A DNA stretch of 44,131 bases from an uncultured Spirochaetota bacterium. GTDB lineage: Bacteria > Spirochaetota > Spirochaetia > Treponematales > Rectinemataceae. Numbering within the stretch: the stretch's first letter is position 1; each line of letters begins with the position of its first letter. The notes beneath the pieces were generated by a model. It did not search any database. It had not been told where the DNA came from and saw only the letters and a program-made list of their open reading frames with translations. This document shows, in pieces, positions 16,424 to 24,671 of this stretch. Position numbers and translations under genes: made by a program. The DNA is taken from the NCBI GenBank assembly GCA_903821875.1, contig CAIJMU010000118.1, positions 1 through 44,131 on the forward strand, read 5' to 3'.

Positions 16424-17221
16424 ATGATACGGAAGCTCTACGTGAGCGCGGATATCGAAGGAGTCTGCGGCATCGCCGACTGGAAGGAAACGAACATCGG
16501 GGAGGCCCAGGGCGCCTATTTCCGCGAACAGATGACCCGGGAGGTAGCTGCGGTCTGCGAATCGGCCAACGCCGCCGGAGTGACCGACATATTCGTGAAG
16601 GACGCCCACGGGAGCGGACGCAGCATAGACCCCTCGATGCTTCCCGAAAACGTACGCATCATGAGGGCCTGGACCCGCGATCCCTGGTCCATGATGGCGG
16701 GCATCGACGCGAGCCATGAAGGCGCCGTCTTTGTCGGATACCACTCCGCAGGGGGGGCGAACGGCAATCCCCTCGCCCACACGATGGACACCACCAATCT
16801 CCACGTCACCGTGAACGGGCAGCTTGCCAGCGAGTTCCTTATCAATGCCTATTCGGCCGCAAGTCTCGGCGTTCCGGCCCTCCTGCTTTCTGGCGACCGG
16901 CAACTCTGTGAGGGCGCGGGCGGAATCTGTCCAGGCGTCCACACGGTGGCTGTCAGCGAGGGCCTCGGAAACGCCTCGATTTCCATTCATCCCCAGCTCG
17001 CCTGCCGACGCATACGAGAGGCTACGGCAGCTGCCCTCGCCGAGCCCGCACCCCTATTGAAGCTGCCCGAGCGCTTCTCGGTCTCCATCCTCTACCGGGA
17101 GCACTACCTGGCCCACCGCGCCTCCTTTTTCCCGGGTGCACGCGAGACAGGGCCCCTTGAGGTGGCCTTCGAATCGGGCAATTGGTTTGATGTCATCCGC
17201 TTTCTCTATTTCGTCCTGTAG
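16424..17221 (+). CDS. dppA: M55 family D-aminopeptidase (Bacillus DppA-like)
   Basis: Zinc-dependent decameric aminopeptidase that cleaves D-Ala-containing peptides. The 265-residue product has the defining SADIEG motif with ligands D10 and E12, H62 in KDAHGSGRS, H107 in VGYHSAGG and E137 in GQLASEF, matching the Bacillus subtilis DppA ligand set in order and spacing. There is no signal peptide, so it acts on imported peptides. The ATG has AAGGAG nearby. In Bacillus the homologous gene is the first of the dpp transport operon, which supports the same link here. The symbol refers to that enzyme, not to the E. coli binding protein of the same name. Confidence 0.95.
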   Translation: MIRKLYVSADIEGVCGIADWKETNIGEAQGAYFREQMTREVAAVCESANAAGVTDIFVKDAHGSGRSIDPSMLPENVRIMRAWTRDPWSMMAGIDASHEGAVFVGYHSAGGANGNPLAHTMDTTNLHVTVNGQLASEFLINAYSAASLGVPALLLSGDRQLCEGAGGICPGVHTVAVSEGLGNASISIHPQLACRRIREATAAALAEPAPLLKLPERFSVSILYREHYLAHRASFFPGARETGPLEVAFESGNWFDVIRFLYFVL

Positions 17222-17231
17222 GAGGGCCGGC

Positions 17232-18170
17232 ATGAAGACGGTTAAACCCAAGGCCCTCGGAAAGGGCGACACGATCGGCCTCATTGCCCCCTCGGGAGCC
17301 GCCCTGTACCTCGACCGCATAGACCCCGCCGTCGAGGCAGTGCGGAGCCTGGGCTTCAAGGTAGTGGAGGGGAAGAGCTGCCGATCCATCTACGGCAACC
17401 TCGCCGGCAGCGACGAACTCCGCACGGCCGACATGAACGCATTCTTCGGCAACGACGCGATAGACGGCATCTTCTGCCTGAAAGGCGGCTACGGAACCCC
17501 GCGCATCCTCGATCGTATCAACTATGATGTCATCCGCGCCAACCCCAAGGCCTTCGTCGGCTACAGCGACATCACCGCCACCCACCTCGCCCTCGGCCGC
17601 GAGTGCGGACTGGTCACCTTCCACGGACCCATGCCCTACTCCGACAAGGGCGAAGGCTGGGATGCGCCGAGCATCGCAATCCTCCTTTCCACAATCGGAA
17701 GCAGTGGCGGGAAGGGCCGTTTCGAGAACCCTGCCGGAAGGGCCATCGGGTCGCTCGGGGGTGGGAAGGCCCGCGGACGCCTCGTGGGAGGCAACCTCTG
17801 CCTGATCGCATCGACGATGGGTACGCCCTGGGAGATCGACACCAGGGGCCGCATCCTCTTCATCGAAGACATAAGCGAGCGCCCCTACCGCATCGACCGC
17901 ATGCTCAACCAGCTCAGGCTCGCAGGCAAGCTGGAAGAGGCCCTGGGCTTCGTCATCGGCGACTGGTGCGACTGCGGCCCAGAGGAGGGCAAGCGCTCGC
18001 TGTCCATCGACGAGGTGCTGAGGGACCACCTGGAATCCACAGGCAAGCCCATCCTCTCCAACCTCGGAGTGGGCCACTGCCGCCCCAATTTCACCCTCCC
18101 CCTGGGCGTCGAGGTCGAGATCGACGGGGATACGAAGACCCTCGATATCCTCGAGGCGGCGACTTCGTGA
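17232..18170 (+). CDS. ldcA: S66 family LD-carboxypeptidase (LdcA/MccF-like)
   Basis: Serine peptidase that removes the terminal D-Ala from murein tetrapeptides (LdcA) or cleaves related acyl bonds (MccF). The 312-residue product has KALGKGDTIGLIAPSG at the start, the nucleophile Ser112 in FVGYSDITATHLAL, the GGNLCLIASTMGTPWE block, and FIEDISERPYRIDRML holding the conserved Glu. No signal peptide, so cytoplasmic. The ATG at 17232 follows TAGGAGG, which overlaps the M55 stop, so the two are tightly coupled. LdcA is expected from the neighbours, but MccF-like activity cannot be excluded. Confidence 0.9.
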   Translation: MKTVKPKALGKGDTIGLIAPSGAALYLDRIDPAVEAVRSLGFKVVEGKSCRSIYGNLAGSDELRTADMNAFFGNDAIDGIFCLKGGYGTPRILDRINYDVIRANPKAFVGYSDITATHLALGRECGLVTFHGPMPYSDKGEGWDAPSIAILLSTIGSSGGKGRFENPAGRAIGSLGGGKARGRLVGGNLCLIASTMGTPWEIDTRGRILFIEDISERPYRIDRMLNQLRLAGKLEEALGFVIGDWCDCGPEEGKRSLSIDEVLRDHLESTGKPILSNLGVGHCRPNFTLPLGVEVEIDGDTKTLDILEAATS

Positions 18171-18206
18171 GAACTGCCAGGGCGAAAGACGTTGCAGGAG
18201 AAACCA

Positions 18207-19502
18207 ATGCTGAATGATTTCCTCGAAGACCGCGGGGGGCTGCTCCATTTCGACGGCTGCGACCTGGTCGCCCTCGCCCGGGAGCACGGGACGCCGCTCT
18301 ACCTCATGTCCGAGTCCTCCATCCGCGCGCGTCTTTCCGAGCTTCGGCTTTCCTTCCTCGACCGGCACGAAAATGTCTCTGCCGCCTACGCGAGCAAGGC
18401 CTTCCAGACCCTGGACATCCTGGGCCTCGTGCGGGACGAGGGACTCTGCCTCGACGTGGTCTCGGGCGGGGAGCTCTTTGCCGCAGCGAAGGTCGGCTTC
18501 CCCATGGAGCGCGTCTTTTTCCACGGCAACGCGAAGACCGGGGCCGAACTGGCCATGGCAGTTGACCTTGGCGTCGGCCGCATCGTCGTGGACAATTCAA
18601 GCGAGCTGCAGGCCCTGGACTCCATCGCGCGCGCGCGGGGCCGGGTCCAGCCCATCCTGTTCCGCGTGACGCCCGGGGTGGACAGCCATACCCACCAGAA
18701 AATATCAACTGGTACCATCGATTCCAAGTTCGGCATCCCGCTGGACAGGAGCGTACGCGACGGTTACATCAAGGCCGCCCTGGGCATGGGAGGTGTCTCA
18801 CTCAAGGGCTTCCACTTCCACATCGGTTCCCAGCTCTTCGACAGGGGCTCCCACCTTTTGGCCATCGGCATCGCCCTCGACCTCCTGGCCGAGTGCCGGC
18901 GCGACTACGGCTTTATTGCAGAGGACCTGAACATCGGGGGCGGCTTCGGCGTCCGCTACATCGAATCCGACCATCCCCCGCCCCTTGCCTACTTCACCGA
19001 CGCCATGATGGAAGCAATTGACAGTGGTTGCTCGGAGCGCGGCCTTTCCCGCCCCCGCGTCATCATCGAACCGGGCCGCTGGATGGTGGCAGAAGCCGGC
19101 GTCACCCTCTACACGGTCACCTCGATCAAGGACATCCCCGGCCAGAAGAAGTGGATAGGCGTCGACGGCGGAATGACCGACAATATCCGACCCTCCATGT
19201 ACGAGGCACGCTACGAGGCCCTCCTGGCGAACAAGGCCGGCACGCCACGGAGCCAGACCGTGGACATCGCAGGACGCTGCTGCGAGTCGGGTGATGTACT
19301 TATTAGAGGCATCATTCTGCCCCCCGTGGAGGAGGGCGACATCCTCGCGGTCTTCACAACCGGGGCCTACCACCACACGATGGCGAGCAACTACAACCGC
19401 GTGCCCCGAGCCGCCCTCCTTTCGCTCCGGGAGGGCACGGCACGTCTGTCGGTGCGCCGCGAAACCTACGAAGACCTCATAGCCCGGGAGGCGTTCCCGT
19501 GA
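18207..19502 (+). CDS. lysA: Diaminopimelate decarboxylase (PLP, fold III)
   Basis: Converts meso-diaminopimelate to L-lysine. The 431-residue product has the PLP lysine K64 in YASKAF, HIGSQ in the barrel, the phosphate-binding glycine loop NIGGGFG, EPGRW, and the inter-subunit catalytic CESGD, which is characteristic of DAP/ornithine/arginine decarboxylases of this fold; HIGSQ with CESGD favours DAP. The ATG at 18207 has CAGGAG upstream; a TTG at 18192 is less likely. It sits between a murein LD-carboxypeptidase and a dipeptidase, so it may use DAP released from imported peptides rather than only biosynthetic DAP. If this spirochaete has ornithine in its peptidoglycan, the substrate could differ. 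Confidence 0.88.
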   Translation: MLNDFLEDRGGLLHFDGCDLVALAREHGTPLYLMSESSIRARLSELRLSFLDRHENVSAAYASKAFQTLDILGLVRDEGLCLDVVSGGELFAAAKVGFPMERVFFHGNAKTGAELAMAVDLGVGRIVVDNSSELQALDSIARARGRVQPILFRVTPGVDSHTHQKISTGTIDSKFGIPLDRSVRDGYIKAALGMGGVSLKGFHFHIGSQLFDRGSHLLAIGIALDLLAECRRDYGFIAEDLNIGGGFGVRYIESDHPPPLAYFTDAMMEAIDSGCSERGLSRPRVIIEPGRWMVAEAGVTLYTVTSIKDIPGQKKWIGVDGGMTDNIRPSMYEARYEALLANKAGTPRSQTVDIAGRCCESGDVLIRGIILPPVEEGDILAVFTTGAYHHTMASNYNRVPRAALLSLREGTARLSVRRETYEDLIAREAFP

Positions 19503-20503
19503 CAGCACTTGATCTTCATGATTCACTTGTCATCGTCGATGGCCACTGCGATACGGTCCTGGACCTTATAGGAGCGTCCTTCGCCAACCAGAATTTGCCA
19601 GCCCGGGATTTCTTCGAACGCGGCTCCTACGGCCACATCGACCTGCCCCGCATGGTCGAGGGAAACGTCTCCTGCCAGATCTTCGCCCTCTACACCGACG
19701 ACAGCCACGTTGAAGTGGCGCGTGAACGCACCTGGCGGCTCCTCGAGGCCATGGAGGCTGTCTTTGCGCGCGATGGCGGCATCGTGCTGGCGAAGACGGC
19801 CGGCGACATCCTGGCAGCCCGGGCCGCAGGCAAGCGTGCGGGCATGCTTTCCATCGAGGGGGGCGAGGCCATCGGTGAGAGCCTCGAAGAACTGCGGGCC
19901 TTCTACGCGCGCGGCGTCCGCCTCATGGGCCTCACCTGGAACCGGAGGAACGCCATAGGAAGGGGGGCCGGCACGGGGACCGATGCCGACGGCTCGGGCG
20001 GACTCACCGACTTCGGACGGAGGGTAGTCGCCGAGATGGAACGCATTGGTATGGTCGTGGACGCCTCCCACCTCTCGGACGAGGCCCTCAAAGACCTCCT
20101 GAAAACAGCAAGGCGTCCTGTCATAGCATCCCACTCCAATTGCCGCGCCCTGGTACCCCACCGGCGCAACCTGGACGATCGCCAGCTTGAGGGCATCGCC
20201 GCCACGGGAGGCCTCATCGGCCTCACCTTCCCCGGCATCTTCATCGACTCGGACCCGGCCAAGGTAACCAAGGAGCGGGTTTTCGAACACCTCAGGCACC
20301 TCATCTCCGTGGTCGGAAGCGAGCACATCGGCCTCGGATCGGACTTCGACGGCTTCAGCGACAAGTTCGGGACTGCCTTCTGTTCGCCCGCCGAGCTGAC
20401 CTGGCTCACCGAAGCCCTCCTGTCCGCGGGCTACGGGCGCGAGACGATAGCTGCAATCATGGGAGGGAACTGGATGCGCGTCCTGGGAGGGATCTGCGGA
20501 TGA
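19499..20503 (+). CDS. M19 family membrane-dipeptidase-like enzyme
   Basis: Zinc dipeptidase that splits dipeptides, often with a D-residue at the C-terminal side. The 334-residue product has the zinc motif DGHCDT (H16, D18), the bridging glutamate in MLSIEGGEAIGESLEELRAF, VDASHLSD, ASHSNCRAL and HIGLGSDFDGF. There is no signal or GPI sequence, so it is cytoplasmic. The GTG start at 19499 overlaps the lysA stop (GTGA), and its own stop overlaps proA (ATGA). In this operon it would finish degradation of L-D or D-D dipeptides. Confidence 0.93.
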   Translation: MTALDLHDSLVIVDGHCDTVLDLIGASFANQNLPARDFFERGSYGHIDLPRMVEGNVSCQIFALYTDDSHVEVARERTWRLLEAMEAVFARDGGIVLAKTAGDILAARAAGKRAGMLSIEGGEAIGESLEELRAFYARGVRLMGLTWNRRNAIGRGAGTGTDADGSGGLTDFGRRVVAEMERIGMVVDASHLSDEALKDLLKTARRPVIASHSNCRALVPHRRNLDDRQLEGIAATGGLIGLTFPGIFIDSDPAKVTKERVFEHLRHLISVVGSEHIGLGSDFDGFSDKFGTAFCSPAELTWLTEALLSAGYGRETIAAIMGGNWMRVLGGICG

Positions 20504-21795
20504 GCACGAGGGAAAAGGCAGAGGCTGGAAAGTCGGCTGCCACTGCGATGCTGGGCCTTGACCTTAGGTCCCGGAACGAGGCCCTGGCCTCGATGGCGAC
20601 TGCACTCCGGAAGGGGACGCAGGAAATTGCCCGGGCCAATGCAGAGGATCTCGAGGATGCGCGGCGCGAGGGCCTTCCTGCAGCCCTGCTTTCAAGGCTC
20701 CACTTCGGGGATGAAAAGATCGAAGCCTCGATCGCAGGCCTGGAAGCGCTCAGGGCCCTCCCCGATCCCCTGGGCCGCCAGATATCCGCGAGGCGCCTCG
20801 ACGAGGGCCTCGTCCTCAGGCAGATCTCCTGCCCCATCGGCCTCATTGCGATGATATTTGAGTCGAGGCCCGATGCCCTTGTCCAGATGGCGGCGCTCTG
20901 CGCCAAGAGCGGAAACGCAGTCCTGTTGAAGGGAGGAAGCGAAGCATCCCGTACCAACCGCGCCCTGGCAGCCCTCATCCTGGACGCAGGCATGAAGGCC
21001 GGCCTTCCGCCTTCCTGGCTCAGCCTCCTTGAATCGCGGGCCGAGGTCGCGGAGCTCCTCTTGCTCGACGAGTTGGTCGATCTCCTGGTCCCCAGGGGCT
21101 CAAAGGAATTCGTCGCCCGCATCAAGACCGAAAGCCGCATCCCCGTCCTGGGCCACGCTGACGGCATCTGCCACCTCTACCTTCACGCGGACGCCGAGCT
21201 GTCCATGGCCTCTGCGCTGGCGGTGGACAGCAAGACCCAATACCCGGCGGCCTGCAACGCTGCCGAGGTGCTGTTAGTCCATGCTGACTTCGCCCCCAAG
21301 GGCCTGCCCAGAGTCGTCGCCGCCCTGGAGTCGGCCGGGGTCGCCATCGAGTGCTGCCCCCGTAGCGCTGCGATACTCGGCCGTCCTTCCACGATGCCCG
21401 AGTCAGGCCCCTGGTCAGTGGAATACCTGGACCTCCGCATGGCCGTAAAGATCGTGGACTCCCTCGACGCGGCAGTGGTGCACATCAACCGCTACGGCAG
21501 CCGGCATACCGATGCAATTGTGACCTCATCGGCTGAAGCCGCCGGGAGCTTCATGGAAAAGGTGGACTCAGCCTCCGTGTACTGGAACGCCAGTACGCGC
21601 TTCGCCGATGGCTACCGCTACGGCCTCGGCGCCGAACTGGGCATCTCCACGGGCAAGCTCCACGCGCGGGGACCGGTCGGCCTCGAGGGGCTCTGCACCT
21701 ACAAGTGGAAGCTCTGTGGCTCGGGACAGACGGTCGCCGACTACGCCTGTGGCCGCCGCGCCTTTACCCATGAGGAGCTCACCGATGGCCAGTGA
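20500..21795 (+). CDS. proA: Gamma-glutamyl phosphate reductase
   Basis: Second step of proline synthesis: reduces gamma-glutamyl phosphate to glutamate semialdehyde with NADPH. The 431-residue product is an aldehyde-dehydrogenase-fold enzyme with the catalytic cysteine in QYPAACNAAE, the block GNAVLLKGGSEA, LVPRGSKEFV, and the C-terminal RFADGYRYGLGAELGIST, all diagnostic of ProA. The ATG overlaps the M19 stop. Its end overlaps proB by 11 nt. Confidence 0.96.
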   Translation: MSTREKAEAGKSAATAMLGLDLRSRNEALASMATALRKGTQEIARANAEDLEDARREGLPAALLSRLHFGDEKIEASIAGLEALRALPDPLGRQISARRLDEGLVLRQISCPIGLIAMIFESRPDALVQMAALCAKSGNAVLLKGGSEASRTNRALAALILDAGMKAGLPPSWLSLLESRAEVAELLLLDELVDLLVPRGSKEFVARIKTESRIPVLGHADGICHLYLHADAELSMASALAVDSKTQYPAACNAAEVLLVHADFAPKGLPRVVAALESAGVAIECCPRSAAILGRPSTMPESGPWSVEYLDLRMAVKIVDSLDAAVVHINRYGSRHTDAIVTSSAEAAGSFMEKVDSASVYWNASTRFADGYRYGLGAELGISTGKLHARGPVGLEGLCTYKWKLCGSGQTVADYACGRRAFTHEELTDGQ

Positions 21796-22984
21796 GGGCA
21801 GCGATGACCAGGTCCCCGCGGCGGCTGCGCGGGCTTCCCTAGCATCGGCGAACAGGATCGTCATAAAGATCGGTACTGCCACAATCATGAAGAAAGGCGA
21901 AGCAGGCGGGACGGCCAGGCCCGGCTCGGCCGGGGGCGTGGATGTCGAGTACCTCCACCACATGGCCTCCGAGGTGGCAGCCCTTACGAGATCCGGAAAA
22001 CAGGTCATAATTGTGACTTCCGGGGCCATCGGCATGGGCGCCCGCGAGCTCGGCATCCCGAAAAAGGTCAGGGAGCTCCGCATGAGGCAGGCCTGCGCCG
22101 CCATCGGCCAGATCGCCCTGATGGACGAGTACCGGCGCGCCTTCGGGGTCTTCGGCCTCCTCCCTGCCCAGCTCCTGGTCACCCGCGACGCCTGGGACAA
22201 TCGCTCGGCCTACCTCAACCTCAGGGCCTCGGTAGAAACCCTCCTCGAGGCCGGGGCCGTCCCCGTCTTCAACGAGAACGACGTCGTGTCGACCGCCGAG
22301 ATCGGCAATGCCTTTGGCGACAACGACCAGCTTTCAGCCTACGTTGCGAGCAAGGCCGACGCAGAGCTCCTGGTCATCCTCTCTGACATCGACGCCCTCT
22401 ACGACGCCGACCCCCGGAGCAATCCCGGAGCCCGACCCATCCCCTACGTCAGCGAACTCAGCCCCGCCATCATCGCTGCCGCAGGAGGAGCCGGCTCCGA
22501 GTTCTCGACAGGGGGGATGGCCACCAAGCTCAAGGCTGTCGAGATAGCCGGGGACGCGGGCTGCAAGGTCGTGATCGCGGACGGTCGCCTGCCTGGAGTC
22601 GTATCGCGCATCCTGGCCGGCGAGCCTATCGGTACCCTCTTCGACGCTCCCCTTGGACTCAGGAACCGGCAGCGCTGGATCAAGAATTCGAGTCCCCTCG
22701 GCAGCCTGATCATCGACGGGGGCGCACTGGAGGCCATCCGTGCGAAGAACTCCCTCCTCCCCCGCGGCATCAAGGCCGTGGAGGGCAGCTTCGAGCGGGG
22801 CGACATCGTCCTATTGAAGCTGGAGGGCTCGGGGGAGGCCGTGGCCAAGATTGTCAGTACACTGTCTTCTTCGGAGCTGGCCCGTGTCGCGGGCCTGCGA
22901 TCCGATGAGGTCGGCGAGGCCCTCGGGAGCGGAGCCGCCAAGGTAGTGGCGCGCCCCGAGGAGACGGTGTTCCTGGGGGAGTAG
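21785..22984 (+). CDS. proB: Glutamate 5-kinase with PUA domain
   Basis: First step of proline synthesis: phosphorylates the gamma-carboxyl of glutamate. The 399-residue product has the amino-acid-kinase core RIVIKIGTATI, IIVTSGAIGMGARELG, PVFNENDVVST, FGDNDQLSAYVA and GTGG-like FSTGGMATKLKA, then a C-terminal PUA domain from about residue 285. The start at 21785 has GAGGAG upstream inside proA. Compared with usual ProB, there is an Ala-rich N-terminal extension of about 20 residues and a Gly/Ala-rich insertion (about residues 37-53) after the first strand. proA precedes proB, the reverse of the common order. Confidence 0.95.
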   Translation: MASEGSDDQVPAAAARASLASANRIVIKIGTATIMKKGEAGGTARPGSAGGVDVEYLHHMASEVAALTRSGKQVIIVTSGAIGMGARELGIPKKVRELRMRQACAAIGQIALMDEYRRAFGVFGLLPAQLLVTRDAWDNRSAYLNLRASVETLLEAGAVPVFNENDVVSTAEIGNAFGDNDQLSAYVASKADAELLVILSDIDALYDADPRSNPGARPIPYVSELSPAIIAAAGGAGSEFSTGGMATKLKAVEIAGDAGCKVVIADGRLPGVVSRILAGEPIGTLFDAPLGLRNRQRWIKNSSPLGSLIIDGGALEAIRAKNSLLPRGIKAVEGSFERGDIVLLKLEGSGEAVAKIVSTLSSSELARVAGLRSDEVGEALGSGAAKVVARPEETVFLGE

Positions 22985-23154
22985 GGCACAGCCCCTGCAT
23001 CTCAACTCTGGAGATGAGTTCGCCTATTCCATCGAAGGTGACCGGGTCGCCCTCTCATAGGCCGCCAGGGAGGTCGAAGACGATCCCATTGCGACCTGGG
23101 GCCTAAGATCACTGGGTCGGGCAGGGGACGATCTGTCCCGATCATGTTTTCCTG
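22985..23154. other. Intergenic gap between convergent proB and the sugar-kinase gene
   Basis: 170 bases without a credible gene. A small stem (CATCTC at 22998-23003 with GAGATG at 23011-23016, 7-nt loop) may help terminate the long operon, but it has no U-tract. Nothing else was seen. Confidence 0.4.
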
Positions 23155-24651
23155 TCAATTCAAACTGCCAATTGCCCTTTGCCACCTTGCATACTGCAGG
23201 TCGCTCTGTCCCTGTGCCGAGGGCGTGAATGTCTGAACGCTGAAGGACTCGGCGATGGCATTTCGCGCCTCCTGCAGGGAGGCGAAGATCCCGAGGGTCG
23301 CGAACTGTGAGACGACATTGCCAAGTGCTGTTGTCTCCGCGCTTCCCACCCTGACAGCGTGACCGGTTATCGAGGCGGTGAGTTGGCAGAGAAGACCATT
23401 CCTCGCTCCACCGCCGACAAGCCAGAGTTCATCCACTCTTGATCCTGTGACCTCTTCCAGCTCCTCCAGGCTCGAGCGGAACTCGCAGGCAAGGCTCTCG
23501 AGGATGATCCGGAGTACAGCTCCACGGCTTGCGGGAATGGGCTGAGCGGATTCCTGACAATACTGCCTTATTCGATCAGGAAGGTTGCCAGGGTTCGCGA
23601 AAGATTGATCGTTGACATTGATGAAGGCTGTCGCTTCGCCGGCAATTTCAGCCAATGATGCCAATTCGCCGTATTCGAGGGGCTCCCCTGCCGACTCCCA
23701 ACAACGTTTGCATTCCTGGAGGAGCCACATTCCCATGATGTTCTTGACCAGGAGGGTCTTTCCCTTGTAGCCGGCTTCGTTGGAAAAGCGCCCGATGCGT
23801 GCCGCTTCGGTAGTGATGGGTCCATCAAGCTCAGTTCCCAGGATCGACCAGGTCCCGCAATTGATGAAAGCGAAGGATCTGCCCTGCGTGGCAGGCACCG
23901 CAAGCGCTGCCGAGGCAGTGTCGTGGCTTGCGGTGAGGGCAAGCGGGATACCCGGAGGAAGGCCCAGCTCGAGGACTATGCCGGTGGAGACGGGACCGAG
24001 CAGCGTCCCGGAATAAAGCACCCGCTGCATGAGCCTTTGTGGCAGGCCGAGGCGGCTGAAGATTTCTTCATCCCATGACAGTGATCCGGAGGCAAGCAGC
24101 TGTGATGTGCTGGCAATGCTCTGCTCGCAGGCCTTGATGCCCGTGAAAAAATAGTTCAGGAGGTCTGGAACGAAAAGCAGCGCTTCTGCCCGGTCGAAGA
24201 AGGCGGCGTTCCGCTGCAGCGCACCAGTCATCTGGCCTACAGTATTGAACCATTCGTCCTGCACTCCTGTCTTCCGGAAGAGAAATCCGGTTCCGAGGAG
24301 CTCTTCAAGTCGTGACAACTCTCCGGTCGCGCGCGCGTCCCGATAGTGGACCGGATTTCCGAGGAGCTGCCCGTGGCTGTCCAGCAGGCCGAAATCCACA
24401 CCCCAGGTGTCAATTCCGATGCAGCGGAGGCAAGAGCCCGCAGGGAGGAGCTGCACTGCCTTCCTGATGCCAAATTTGATTTCATGGAAGATCCTGAGAA
24501 TGTCCCAATAGAGGGTACCATTGACATCCACCGGCTCGTTGTTGAATCGATGGATCTCTTCGAGCTTCAGTTTCCTGGCTGGGCTGTCCCAGGTTCCCCG
24601 AATGACTCGTCCCCCGGATGCGCCGAGGTCAATTGCCAAGACAGAATACAT
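23155..24651 (-). CDS. rhaB: FGGY-family sugar kinase, rhamnulokinase-like
   Basis: Phosphorylates a ketose, by homology L-rhamnulose. The 498-residue product begins MYSVLAIDLGASGGRVIRG, the RhaB form of the first phosphate loop, and contains RCIGIDTWGVDFGLL, HYRDAR, FVPDLLNYFFTG, SHDTASA with the likely catalytic Asp, FINCGTWSILG, and the adenosine loop LWLVGGGARNGLLCQLTA. The chosen ATG at 24651 matches the family N-terminus; it lacks a strong ribosome-binding site and lies 20 nt after the epimerase stop. No rhamnose isomerase or rhamnulose-1-phosphate aldolase is nearby, so the true substrate could be another ketose supplied by the epimerase. Confidence 0.87.
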   Translation of the reverse strand: MYSVLAIDLGASGGRVIRGTWDSPARKLKLEEIHRFNNEPVDVNGTLYWDILRIFHEIKFGIRKAVQLLPAGSCLRCIGIDTWGVDFGLLDSHGQLLGNPVHYRDARATGELSRLEELLGTGFLFRKTGVQDEWFNTVGQMTGALQRNAAFFDRAEALLFVPDLLNYFFTGIKACEQSIASTSQLLASGSLSWDEEIFSRLGLPQRLMQRVLYSGTLLGPVSTGIVLELGLPPGIPLALTASHDTASAALAVPATQGRSFAFINCGTWSILGTELDGPITTEAARIGRFSNEAGYKGKTLLVKNIMGMWLLQECKRCWESAGEPLEYGELASLAEIAGEATAFINVNDQSFANPGNLPDRIRQYCQESAQPIPASRGAVLRIILESLACEFRSSLEELEEVTGSRVDELWLVGGGARNGLLCQLTASITGHAVRVGSAETTALGNVVSQFATLGIFASLQEARNAIAESFSVQTFTPSAQGQSDLQYARWQRAIGSLN

Positions 24652-24671
24652 GCCCCGAGTCCCAGGCAAGG

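Noticed and set aside
17193-18524. 443-codon minus-strand frame opposite the S66 peptidase and lysA
   Set aside because: Antisense shadow of recognised genes with no start signal or domain.
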